Origin: a bacterium | GTDB taxonomy: Bacteria > Desulfobacterota > DSWW01 | DNA length: 9,049 nucleotides | Reading direction: 5' to 3' | Assembly (NCBI GenBank): GCA_030609865.1 | Contig: JAUWSZ010000055.1 | Span: 1-9,049, forward strand | Part shown: positions 1-7,521 of the stretch, piece after piece | Layout: every line of letters starts with the position of its first letter | How positions within the stretch are numbered: position 1 is the first letter of the stretch | Notes under the pieces: model-generated | What the model was told of the DNA's origin: nothing | What the model saw: only the letters and a program-made list of their open reading frames with translations | Database searches by the model: none | Translations under genes and position numbers: made by a program

Positions 1-58
1 GGACAGTACCGAACGGCAAGACTCTACTGAAACATAGCGATATTTCCAAGTCACGCCA

Positions 59-1468
59 CTACGGTGAGGGCGCTTCGAGTCTGGTTGGTATTTTGAGGAC
101 CTGGCCGACGAAGATCTGATCCGGGTGGGTGAGGCCGTTCAGCGCAGCAACCTCCCTCCAACTCACGCCGAAGAGAAGGCCTATGTCGGAGAGAATGTCC
201 CCGTGCTGGACCGTGTACGTCCTCACACCATCCCAGGTCAAGGGGGCCCTTTCGGCATCCCCGGGGGGGATCTTCAGTTTCTGACCGGGGGAAAGGACGG
301 CCGGATCGTACATATTGTTGTGCGTCATCAGGGCCTGCCAGGGCACCCCGAACCTTCGCCCGATGCGGTAGAGCGTGTCGCCCTGCTGTACGATGTAGAT
401 CTGTTCTTCTCCGGGCAATTCGCTGTCAGGCTCTGCTACGGCGGCCGTCCCGGCAACGGATGTCTTCATCCGGGGGGCGTTCTCTTCGGACGCGGCCGGA
501 ATCTTGAGAACCTGGCCCACATAGAGGTCCGTCGGGTCGCGCAGGTCGTTGTGCTCCATCAGGGTCTGCCAGGTCACCCCGTACCTTCGTCCGATGCGGT
601 AGAGCGTTTCATCTCTCTGTACGGTGTGGTTCACTTCTTCAGCCGGTTCTACCGCGTCGGGCTCTTCCGACGGGGCGGTCCCGCCGCCCCAGGGGATCAG
701 GTCCTCATCGGTCACCTTCTCCTCGGAGGCCTCTCGGCCGGGGCGGACCTCTGCGGCCTTCTCCTCGTCGCCTTCCTTCCCGGCCGCTCGGGCCTCTCGG
801 CCCGGTGGGGCTTCCCCGGGGGACGAGGAAACTTCCTCCCGGGCCACTGCCCTCGCCTCTTCTACCGCGCTCTTTGCCAGGCTCCTGACCACCCAACTCC
901 CGTTGTGTTCGGCCACGAGCAGCGCTTCCAGTGCTCGAGGATCTTTCTTCTTCCGCAGAGCATCCACTGCAGCGGCCTGCACCAGGGAATCTTCGTCCGT
1001 TTCCAGGACCTCGATCAGGGGTTCGATCGTCCTCGGGTCCTCAATCCTTCCCAAGGCGGCCGCGGCCATCATCCTGACCCCGGGATTGTCGTTCCGGAGG
1101 GAAGCGATGAGCGGATCGACCGCAGGTGCACCTATGCTCGCCAGGGCCAGCATCGCGGCCTCTGCCACCGAGGCCGGTGGCCCCTCTCCTTCCGGGCTTC
1201 GAACAGCCAGGCGCGCACTGTCGTTGAGCGCTCTGATCAAGGCGGGAACCGCGGCAACGGCCTCCTCACCCATTCTGCCCAGCTCCTGGGCAGCATTCCT
1301 GCGCTCCACCGGATCGAATGAATGCAGTCTTTCGACCTGCTCCTTCACACGGGCAGGCGCATCGGAAAGCATACGCCCTTCCGGCATGGCTGACTGCGCG
1401 CAACAGCATCCCAGAGGGAAAAGACTCATCAGAGCCAGGAACCCGAGAATGAATCTCACCTTATTCAT
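59..1468 (-). CDS. Exported HEAT-repeat protein with three C-terminal LysM domains
   Basis: A 469-residue protein probably located in the cell envelope. Residues 1-24 look like an export signal: K3 and R5, a hydrophobic core at 7-19, then C21-C22-C23. The lipobox is imperfect (P-L-G-C at C21 or L-G-C-C at C22), so lipoprotein versus cleaved secreted protein is unresolved. Residues 52-206 contain about four or five PBS-lyase-type HEAT repeats (for example VRMMAAAALGRI at 131-142), a helical protein-binding scaffold. A charged Glu/Ala/Gly/Arg linker covers 207-279. Three LysM domains follow at about 281-324, 358-401 and 418-461, each with the V-x-x-x-(D/E)-x-L and VGQ/PGQ-x-L-K-I-P type motifs. 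LysM domains normally bind peptidoglycan or other GlcNAc polymers. No catalytic domain is visible, so I infer a wall-anchored scaffold. The gene starts 9 bases after the symporter stop and is probably co-transcribed with it. It ends in TAG. Domain calls are secure; the biological role is unknown. Confidence 0.9.
   Translation of the reverse strand: MNKVRFILGFLALMSLFPLGCCCAQSAMPEGRMLSDAPARVKEQVERLHSFDPVERRNAAQELGRMGEEAVAAVPALIRALNDSARLAVRSPEGEGPPASVAEAAMLALASIGAPAVDPLIASLRNDNPGVRMMAAAALGRIEDPRTIEPLIEVLETDEDSLVQAAAVDALRKKKDPRALEALLVAEHNGSWVVRSLAKSAVEEARAVAREEVSSSPGEAPPGREARAAGKEGDEEKAAEVRPGREASEEKVTDEDLIPWGGGTAPSEEPDAVEPAEEVNHTVQRDETLYRIGRRYGVTWQTLMEHNDLRDPTDLYVGQVLKIPAASEENAPRMKTSVAGTAAVAEPDSELPGEEQIYIVQQGDTLYRIGRRFGVPWQALMTHNNMYDPAVLSPGQKLKIPPGDAERAPLTWDGVRTYTVQHGDILSDIGLLFGVSWREVAALNGLTHPDQIFVGQVLKIPTRLEAPSP
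326..376 (-). repeat. Near-identical LysM-coding DNA repeat, copy in LysM2
   Basis: This 51-base stretch encodes residues 365-381 of the HEAT-LysM protein (TLYRIGRRFGVPWQALM). It matches 557-607 at 47 of 51 positions by eye, offset by exactly 231 bases (77 codons). Three of the four differences change an amino acid and only one is silent. Shared codon choice, including the CGA-AGG arginine pair, shows recent duplication or gene conversion rather than only protein-level conservation. Confidence 0.85.
557..607 (-). repeat. Near-identical LysM-coding DNA repeat, copy in LysM1
   Basis: Partner of the repeat at 326-376. It encodes residues 288-304 of the HEAT-LysM protein (TLYRIGRRYGVTWQTLM). The third LysM domain (positions about 86-217) lacks this level of DNA identity, so only the first two domains share the recent duplication. 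Confidence 0.85.
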
Positions 1469-1475
1469 TGGAATA

Positions 1476-1479
1476 CCCT
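1476..1479 (-). promoter_or_regulatory. Shine-Dalgarno AGGG overlapping the symporter stop codon
   Basis: On the minus strand the junction reads TAGGGTATTCCAATG. The AGGG lies 7 bases before the ATG of the HEAT-LysM gene, and its first two bases are the last two of the symporter TAG stop. Ribosomes ending on the symporter would therefore stand on this site, which favours translational coupling. Confidence 0.6.
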
Positions 1480-2713
1480 AAACGTTTAAGGTTTCTCCTT
1501 CCGTCCTCGCGATCACTACGGCCCCACAAGAATCGCTCCACACGTTGACCGTAGTACGGCACATGTCCAGAATCCTGTCCACCGCAAGGATCAACCCCAC
1601 CCCCTCCAGAGGCAGGCCAACGGCCTTGAGGATCACAACCATCATCACCAGGCCGGCCATGGGAATCCCCGCGGCGCCGATCGACACGAGGAGCGCCGTG
1701 ACCACAACGATCAACTGCTGGCCAAGACTGAGGTCGATCCCGTAAGCCTGAGCGATAAACATGGCAGCCACACATTCGTACAGGGCCGTCCCGTCCATGT
1801 TGATCGTCGCACCGAGAGGAAGGACAAAGCTCGAGATCTTGTTCGATACCCCTGCATTTTCCTCCGCGGACTCCATCGTCAACGGAAGCGTGGCGGAAGA
1901 CGAACTCGTGGAGAACGCGGTGAGGAGGGCCGCGGCCATCGCCCTGAGGTGCTTCACCGGACTCACCCCCCTTCCGACAACCAGCAGCAGGGCGGGGAGC
2001 GTTACGCAGGCATGGACGAGGAGTCCGGCCACCACGGTGAGCGCGTAGACGCCCAGGTCCAGAAAAACACCCACGCCGGAAGTCGCTACCATCTTCGCGA
2101 CGAGGCCAAAAACCCCGATCGGGGCAAAAAGGATGATGAAATGGGTTAGTTTCATCATGATCTGGAACCCCGCCTCGAAAAGGCCTGTCATCTGGGCTCG
2201 GTACGGGTCCGGCACTCTCGTGATGAAATACCCGAAGAGGATGCAGAACACGATGATCTGAAGCATCTCCCCTTCCACCATGGCTCGGATGGGATTGGCT
2301 GGAACCATGCGCACAAGGACGCCCAGGATCGTCGCCCACGGCGAACCGCTGTAGTGCTCCTGCATGGTACGGGCCAGGTCCTCGGTCGGCGCCTTCAGGC
2401 CCAGATCGGCACCCACACCCGGTCCGATCAGGTTCACCAATGCCAGGCCTACCAGGATCGCGAAGAGGCTGGTCGTGATGTAGTAGCAAAATGTCTTCAG
2501 CCCCAGCCGACCGATGTTCTCCGCGCCACCGACGTTCGCCACGCCGCTGACAATCGAGGTGACGATCAGGGGCACGATGATCATGTTCAGGGCTTTGAGG
2601 AAGAGGGTGCCCAGGGGCTCGAACAGAAGGGCCTTCTCCCCCAGGGCGGCGCCAACGGCCACGGCCAGCAGGAGGGCGATCAGGATCTGCCAATGGAGCT
2701 TGATGCCCTTCAT
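1478..2713 (-). CDS. Dicarboxylate/amino acid:cation symporter (DAACS, SLC1-like)
   Basis: A 411-residue inner-membrane transporter, normal length for the family. It takes up acidic amino acids or C4-dicarboxylates with Na+ or H+. Visible hallmarks are the serine-rich hairpin HP1 (STSSSSATLP, 268-277), the TM7 cation-site motif NMDGT (305-309), the HP2 region SIGAAGIPMAG (344-354) and the TM8 substrate site D379-R-I-L-D383-M-C-R386-T-T-V-N390 with D394. By alignment to GltPh from memory, D383, R386, N390 and D394 match D394, R397, N401 and D405. The arginine at 386 points to an acidic side chain, so glutamate/aspartate is more likely than a neutral amino acid. The HP1-to-TM7 stretch resembles eukaryotic EAATs more than GltPh. 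The ATG at 2713 is the first in frame (an in-frame TAG lies 6 codons upstream). Its ribosome site is weak (GGGG about 7 bases away). Family is certain; substrate is inferred. Confidence 0.95.
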   Translation of the reverse strand: MKGIKLHWQILIALLLAVAVGAALGEKALLFEPLGTLFLKALNMIIVPLIVTSIVSGVANVGGAENIGRLGLKTFCYYITTSLFAILVGLALVNLIGPGVGADLGLKAPTEDLARTMQEHYSGSPWATILGVLVRMVPANPIRAMVEGEMLQIIVFCILFGYFITRVPDPYRAQMTGLFEAGFQIMMKLTHFIILFAPIGVFGLVAKMVATSGVGVFLDLGVYALTVVAGLLVHACVTLPALLLVVGRGVSPVKHLRAMAAALLTAFSTSSSSATLPLTMESAEENAGVSNKISSFVLPLGATINMDGTALYECVAAMFIAQAYGIDLSLGQQLIVVVTALLVSIGAAGIPMAGLVMMVVILKAVGLPLEGVGLILAVDRILDMCRTTVNVWSDSCGAVVIARTEGETLNV

Positions 2714-2790
2714 GGATGCGCCCCAATTCTTCTACACATGGGGTAGCACGCGCAGTGATGTTCAAGGCACTTCACCGACTTAACCTACTC

Positions 2791-2819
2791 ATTTAACAAC
2801 AATTCTTCGTTCTTTGCAA
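2791..2819 (-). promoter_or_regulatory. Candidate sigma-70 promoter for the symporter/LysM pair
   Basis: In the 162-base gap between the kinase stop and the symporter start, the minus strand carries TTGCAA (2819-2814), a 17-base spacer and TTAAAT (2796-2791). Each box matches 4 of 6 consensus bases. This would give a leader of about 70 bases. The surrounding DNA is clearly more A+T-rich than the genes. No ideal intrinsic terminator follows the kinase, so readthrough into the symporter remains possible. Confidence 0.35.
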
Positions 2820-2875
2820 GGCGTCCGGCCTTGATACAAAGTTGAATACGTGACCAGACCTGTAAGAGGAAGCTC

Positions 2876-5584
2876 TCAGGGATGGGATCGCTCTTTGGTC
2901 AGGAGGGTTTGAACGGTTTGATTCGATGCCGCCTGGTTGCTTGCCGGGAGATCCTCGCATGCAGCATCGGCATCAGCCGCAGCCGCCGGCAAGGTGAAGC
3001 AGAAGGTGCTTCCTTTTCCTTGCTCGCTCTCGACCCAGATGTTCCCCCTGTAGTGGAGAATGATGTCCTTGCAGATGTGCAGCCCCAACCCTGTGCCCTG
3101 GGGCTTGTTCTTCATCGTGTCGGTCGAGACCTGCCGGAATTTGTCGAAGACAACATCAAAATCCTTCTCGTCGATCCCAATCCCCTGGTCGGACAGCCTC
3201 ACCCTGATCCATGAGGAGGATTCTTCCGAACGTCTGCCTTCGAATGCCTCCGCCCGGATGCGGATCTCTCCTCCTTCGAGGGAGAACTTGATGGCGTTTG
3301 CCAGAAGGTTCGTGACCACTTGTTGCATCCTGTCACGGTCGGCAAGAACAGGGGGAAGGTCCGGAGGCAGATCCAGGACGAGCCGGAGAGACTTCTCCTC
3401 GAGGAGCTTTTGATGTGCCGGCAGGATGTCGAGAATGACCTGCTCGAATGCTACGAGCTCGTCGTTCCAGACCATCCCGCCCGCTTCGATCCTCGACAGA
3501 TCCAGGACGTCGTTGATCAGGCGTGTCAACCGCTCGCTTTCCGAGTTGATGATCCCAAGGAACTCCTTCCGCGTGTCCAGGTCCTCTTGATCATACCTGA
3601 GCAGAATCTCGGAGAAGGACCTTATCGAGGTAAGGGGTGTCCGCAACTCGTGCGACACAGAGGAGAGAAAGGAATCCTTCATGCTGTCGAGCACCTTGAG
3701 TTCCTCGTTTGCCTTTTCAAGGTCTGCCGTCCTCTCCCGCAGATCTTCCTCCATCCGCTTGCGTTCGGTGAGATCCCTGGAGATGACCAGAATGCCGCTT
3801 ACCTCTCCACCGGATCTGAGTAAACCGAGATTTACACTTGTCCAGTGTTTCGTGCCATCCTTACGAATGTTCTCCAGCTCGAATGTCTCGGCGTCCTTGC
3901 CGAGCACAAGATCTTCAAAGAACTTCGTTACACGAGACATCTCCTCCGGGTCTATGGTCAGGAGTTCATGGATGTACTTCCCTTCCAGTTCTTCAGGTCT
4001 GTACCCGGTGAGCGTCTCGGTAGCCGGGTTGCACGACCGGATTCTCCCATCCATGTCCACGACGACAATCGATTCGGGGGCCGCCTCCACGACGGTCCTG
4101 TATTTCTGCTCGCTCTCCCGTAACGCCTCCTCTGCCTCCTTGCGCTCCGTGATGTCCCGTATGATCCCCTGAATCCCATAGGGCCTTCCTCGCCGCCGAA
4201 TCAGACATGCCTCGATCTCCACCCATGCAAAACGGCCATCCTTCCTTCTCAGCCGGTATGCGCTGGATTCCTTCGTGCGACCCCCTCGCTTGACCTCCTC
4301 CATGCGCTTCAGTGCCTCTGGCAGCTGGTCCTCTGTGAACATCGAAGACAACTCAATAGAGGGAATATCTTCCTTCGTGTAGCCCAGCAAGTCCAGGGCG
4401 GTCTCGTTCACATCCAGGAAATTGCCTTCGAGGTCGGTCACGAATACTCCGAAGATGCTCCGGTTGAACAGCGCGATGTACCTCTCCTGGGTGTCCCGGA
4501 TCTTCTCTTCCTGCTCCTGGATGATCTCTCGGGAGCGCACGATTTCCTGCAGATCCCGGCAGGCGAGAACGAATCCGAGGGCCTTGCCTTTCCAGTCCCG
4601 GATGGCGGACACGTTGCAGGAAGTGGGCACCGGTTTTCCATCTCGGTCCAGCAGGGAAACGACGCCGGATTCTACGGCCCTCTGGGAGCGGCGGAGGGTC
4701 CGAACCAGGCCCCGCGCGACCTCCTCGTTCGGGGGATCCACGAAGCAGGAGAAATGCTGCTGGAGAAGGTCTCGCTTCGAGTACCCGAGAAGCTCCTCTG
4801 CCTTCGGGTTCACCATACGGATAAACCCATCAGCGTCCAGGACGATGATGGAATCGGCGATCGTGGCCAGGACATTCCTGGCAAGGGATTCCGGCGAAGG
4901 GTTGAGGAGCTGGTACCGATAGATCGACCAGAACATCAGGGTCACGAAGAATACGACCGCCAAGAAACCGATGGGGTAGATCGGAATGCCGAAACAGGGG
5001 ACAAAGTCCGAGGCAGCCAGATAAGCGATGGAGAAGGCTGCAATCAGCGCCTTTGTCTGTTTCTTCTGGAACCCGGATTGTGCCGTGCGGAGCCTTCCGG
5101 TGAGGGTCTTGAAGATGACCGCCATCAGAAGACCGAAAAACCCGAGGAAGGCCACACTCAAGGGACCGTATCGAGGGTAAAAGCCCCAGGGATATTCCCA
5201 CACGCCCGTTATGGTGGAGTTCCCCAGAACCCCTTCCAGGCCGAAGAGGAAGGCCACGGAATATGCCGCCAGGATTCGTGATTTATTCCGGGCCAGCTGT
5301 TGCGAAACCGAAGAGGTGAAGAGGAAAACCCCGGGACAGATGAAGACGACACCGAGATAGGAGAACCGGTACCACCTTTCCGCCAGGGCCGGATCCCGGC
5401 TGCAGAGCATGAAACCGATGCCCAATTGCCAAACCAGGGCATGGAGGCCCATGAAGACGAAGGCCTGGTTCGTTCTTGCTCGGGGATTCAGGGACAGGCC
5501 CCAGGAGGCCAGCAAGACGAGGTACAGCACAGTGAGAAAGCTGCACAGGGCAATCGGATTCAGATAGTACTGGGACAGATCCAA
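2876..5584 (-). CDS. Membrane-bound sensor histidine kinase: 7TM, three PAS, HisKA, HATPase
   Basis: A 902-residue sensor kinase expected to autophosphorylate and pass phosphate to a response regulator. Residues 1-225 hold about seven hydrophobic helices (near 9-31, 41-61, 74-93, 103-121, 142-163, 177-192 and 202-223) in the style of the HisKA_7TM sensor domain. Three PAS domains follow at about 233-348, 365-483 and 491-609, the second and third ending in PAC-like RDITERK/RDLTERK. A short coiled coil spans about 609-636. HisKA has the phospho-acceptor H645 in SVSHELRTP. The ATPase domain shows N759/N763 (N box), DQGIGI 799-804 (G1), FDKFRQ 813-818 (F box) and GTGLGL 830-835 (G2). All catalytic boxes look intact. 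There is no receiver domain, and no response regulator gene lies in the window, so the partner is elsewhere. Residues 868-902 form a low-complexity tail. Translation starts at TTG (see the RBS entry). The signal sensed is unknown. Confidence 0.95.
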   Translation of the reverse strand: MDLSQYYLNPIALCSFLTVLYLVLLASWGLSLNPRARTNQAFVFMGLHALVWQLGIGFMLCSRDPALAERWYRFSYLGVVFICPGVFLFTSSVSQQLARNKSRILAAYSVAFLFGLEGVLGNSTITGVWEYPWGFYPRYGPLSVAFLGFFGLLMAVIFKTLTGRLRTAQSGFQKKQTKALIAAFSIAYLAASDFVPCFGIPIYPIGFLAVVFFVTLMFWSIYRYQLLNPSPESLARNVLATIADSIIVLDADGFIRMVNPKAEELLGYSKRDLLQQHFSCFVDPPNEEVARGLVRTLRRSQRAVESGVVSLLDRDGKPVPTSCNVSAIRDWKGKALGFVLACRDLQEIVRSREIIQEQEEKIRDTQERYIALFNRSIFGVFVTDLEGNFLDVNETALDLLGYTKEDIPSIELSSMFTEDQLPEALKRMEEVKRGGRTKESSAYRLRRKDGRFAWVEIEACLIRRRGRPYGIQGIIRDITERKEAEEALRESEQKYRTVVEAAPESIVVVDMDGRIRSCNPATETLTGYRPEELEGKYIHELLTIDPEEMSRVTKFFEDLVLGKDAETFELENIRKDGTKHWTSVNLGLLRSGGEVSGILVISRDLTERKRMEEDLRERTADLEKANEELKVLDSMKDSFLSSVSHELRTPLTSIRSFSEILLRYDQEDLDTRKEFLGIINSESERLTRLINDVLDLSRIEAGGMVWNDELVAFEQVILDILPAHQKLLEEKSLRLVLDLPPDLPPVLADRDRMQQVVTNLLANAIKFSLEGGEIRIRAEAFEGRRSEESSSWIRVRLSDQGIGIDEKDFDVVFDKFRQVSTDTMKNKPQGTGLGLHICKDIILHYRGNIWVESEQGKGSTFCFTLPAAAADADAACEDLPASNQAASNQTVQTLLTKERSHP

Positions 5585-5700
5585 CCGAACACCTCCCCTG
5601 ACAGAGGGCCTTCATAACGAGAATTGGGTGTTCAGAAATAATTTTTCTTTTAGGATCGGTTCTTTTCGTTTTTTTCTTTAGAATCAATGAATTTGGCGGG
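5585..5700 (-). other. A+T-rich gap upstream of the sensor kinase, probable promoter region
   Basis: This 116-base gap separates the ABC exporter stop from the kinase start. On the minus strand it contains an A-rich run (about 5640-5680, e.g. AAAGAAAAAAACGAAAAG), unlike the G+C-rich genes around it. Such A-tracts can act as UP elements or bent DNA next to a promoter, but I could not find a convincing -35/-10 pair. There is no hairpin followed by a T-run on the minus strand, so no intrinsic terminator is visible for the exporter genes. Confidence 0.3.
5590..5598 (-). promoter_or_regulatory. Strong ribosome binding site that fixes a TTG start for the kinase
   Basis: The minus strand reads GGGGAGGTG, then TTCGG, then TTG at 5584-5582. 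The GGAGG core is 7 bases from the TTG. An in-frame TGA lies upstream with no ATG or GTG between. The next in-frame ATG is codon 45, which would delete the first membrane helix. TTG is therefore the best-supported start. Confidence 0.8.
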
Positions 5701-7521
5701 CTAGGCGCTCAGGCGGCTGGCCGCGTCCTTGAACTGAAGCCGGTACAGGCGGGCGTACAGACCCTCTTCGGCCATCAGGGTCTCGTGGGTTCCGGACTCG
5801 GCGATTCGGCCCTTGTGCAGGACCCGGATGCGGTCCGCGATGGACACAGTGGAAAGGCGGTGGGCGATGATCAGGCTCGTCCGATTCTTGAGAACCTGTT
5901 CCAGGGCCTCCTGAATCAGCACCTCGGTCTGGGAATCGATGTTGCTGGTGGCCTCATCGAACAGGAAGATCTCCGGGTCCTTGGCCAGGACCCGGGCAAA
6001 GGCCAGGAGTTGCCTCTCGCCATGGCTGATGTTCGTGCCCCGTTCCTTGATCTCCGTCTGGTATCCCCGGGCGAGCTTCTCGACGACCCGATGGACCTGG
6101 GCCTGGCGGGACACCTCGTCGATGCGCTCCTGGGGCAGTTCCAGGTCCAGCCGGATGTTGTCCACGATGTTCCCGGAGAAGAGCACCACGTCCTGCAGGA
6201 CCTGGCCGATTCGGCGGCGGAGGCCCCGCACATCATAGGCCCGGATGTCCACCCCGTCGATCAGGATGCGGCCATCCCAGACATCGTAGAAGCGGTTGAG
6301 CAGCTTGAGGATGGTGCTCTTGCCCGAGCCCGTGGCCCCGACGACCGCCAACGTTTCCCCCGGCTTCAGGCGGAATGATACGTTCTTCAGAACCGGCTCG
6401 TCAGGCTTGTAGCCGTAGGTGACGTCGCAGAACTCGATCTCGCCCCGCAGCTTTTGGGCCACGATCGGCTCCGGTGGGTCGTTGATGAAGCTCTCTTCCG
6501 ACAGGAGCTGATCGATTCGATCCGCACTGGCAAAGGCGCTCTGGATGATCGAATACTTCATGCCGATATCCCGGATCGGTATGAAGAAGCGCTTGATGTA
6601 CTCGACAAAGGCCACGACTGTGCCCAGGGTGATCGCGCCCTTCTCGATACTCATCGCACTCGCATAGATGAACACCGCTATCGCCACGGTGCTGATGAGT
6701 TCGATCACCGCGTAGAGGCTCGAATCGAACAAAATCGATCGGAGGTTGGCCTTCATGTAGTCCCGGTTCAGCGCCTCGAACTCCTCGTCGTTGCGCTTGG
6801 CGCGGTTGAAGAGCTTCACCGTTTCCACGCCGCTCAGGCTCTCGGCCAGGTAGGCGTTGATCCGGGCAATGCGCTTTCGGATCTCCAGGAAGACCCGGCG
6901 CAGCCGCACCCTGAAGAAGCCCGCCACGAGCAGGAGGGGCGGGGCCACGGCAAAGGTCCAGAGGGTCAGCTTGAAGGAGAGGAGGAACATGGCGATCAGG
7001 ATCCCGACCAGCTTGAACAGGTCGGCGATCAGGCTGACCAGGCCGGCGGAAAAGAACTCGCTGATCCCCTCCAGGTCGTTCGTCATCCGCGTCATCAGCC
7101 GGCCCACCGGGTTTCGCTCGTAAAAGGCGACGTCGAGCCTCTGGAGGTGCCGGAACATGGTCACGCGCATGTCGTAGACCACCCGCTGCCCGGCCGTTTC
7201 CATCAGGTAGGTGAGCAGGTACTCCAGGAGAAACACGAAGACGAGGGTCGCGAGGAAGATCCCGGCCAGCTCGAGGAGTTCAATGAGCGTCTCCGAGGCG
7301 ATCGGGAATCCGAGCCCCAGCTGGCGGTCGATCGGGCCGTCGATGGCGAGCTTGAACAGGTAGGGCTGGACCTGCTGGGCCACTGTCATGAACGGCAGGA
7401 GAAGCACGGCGCCCAGCATCAGACGCCAATGGGGACGTGCGAAGCGCACCACCATTCCGATCAGCCGGCGATCCGCAGGCCGGTGCTCCTCGATTGGCCT
7501 GTCAACCCCGTTCCCCCTCAT
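5701..7521 (-). CDS. ABC exporter half-transporter, MdlB-like subunit (catalytic Walker B, degenerate signature)
   Basis: A 606-residue type IV ABC exporter subunit with an N-terminal six-helix membrane domain (about 30-330) fused to a nucleotide-binding domain (about 360-595). Motifs: Walker A GATGSGKS 395-402, Q-loop Q443, signature ISHGE 498-502, Walker B IFLFDE 518-523, D-loop SNID 526-529 and H-loop H554. Walker B keeps the catalytic E523, while the signature departs from LSGGQ at three positions. With the upstream subunit this predicts a heterodimer with one competent and one weak ATP site, as in MdlA/MdlB, TM287/288 and LmrCD-type exporters. Such proteins export drugs, lipids or peptides; the substrate here cannot be told. 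The ATG shares one base with the stop of the upstream gene (TGATG), so the two are translationally coupled. It ends in TAG. MsbA-like homodimer function is unlikely given the degenerate signature. Confidence 0.95.
   Translation of the reverse strand: MRGNGVDRPIEEHRPADRRLIGMVVRFARPHWRLMLGAVLLLPFMTVAQQVQPYLFKLAIDGPIDRQLGLGFPIASETLIELLELAGIFLATLVFVFLLEYLLTYLMETAGQRVVYDMRVTMFRHLQRLDVAFYERNPVGRLMTRMTNDLEGISEFFSAGLVSLIADLFKLVGILIAMFLLSFKLTLWTFAVAPPLLLVAGFFRVRLRRVFLEIRKRIARINAYLAESLSGVETVKLFNRAKRNDEEFEALNRDYMKANLRSILFDSSLYAVIELISTVAIAVFIYASAMSIEKGAITLGTVVAFVEYIKRFFIPIRDIGMKYSIIQSAFASADRIDQLLSEESFINDPPEPIVAQKLRGEIEFCDVTYGYKPDEPVLKNVSFRLKPGETLAVVGATGSGKSTILKLLNRFYDVWDGRILIDGVDIRAYDVRGLRRRIGQVLQDVVLFSGNIVDNIRLDLELPQERIDEVSRQAQVHRVVEKLARGYQTEIKERGTNISHGERQLLAFARVLAKDPEIFLFDEATSNIDSQTEVLIQEALEQVLKNRTSLIIAHRLSTVSIADRIRVLHKGRIAESGTHETLMAEEGLYARLYRLQFKDAASRLSA

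Noticed and set aside
1..58. Possible gene start or terminator downstream of the HEAT-LysM gene
   Set aside because: Only a three-codon ATG frame is visible on the minus strand, and there is no hairpin with a T-run.
125..1321. 398-codon open frame on the plus strand opposite the HEAT-LysM gene
   Set aside because: Its translation has no recognisable domain, and it mirrors the LysM repeats of the real gene. Long antisense frames are expected in G+C-rich coding DNA.
1461..2765. 434-codon minus-strand frame overlapping the symporter in another phase
   Set aside because: The translation is rich in Arg, Gly, Pro and His with no membrane helices or family motifs. The 1478-2713 frame carries all the DAACS signatures.
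2817..2833. Hairpin CAAGGC-GTCCG-GCCTTG downstream of the kinase, considered as a terminator
   Set aside because: The stem is only 6 base pairs, and on the minus strand it is followed by CAAAGAACG rather than a T-run. It does not qualify as an intrinsic terminator and it overlaps the candidate -35 box.
5641..5679. T-runs on the plus strand, considered as a terminator
   Set aside because: They would serve only a plus-strand transcript, and no plus-strand gene or preceding stable hairpin exists here.
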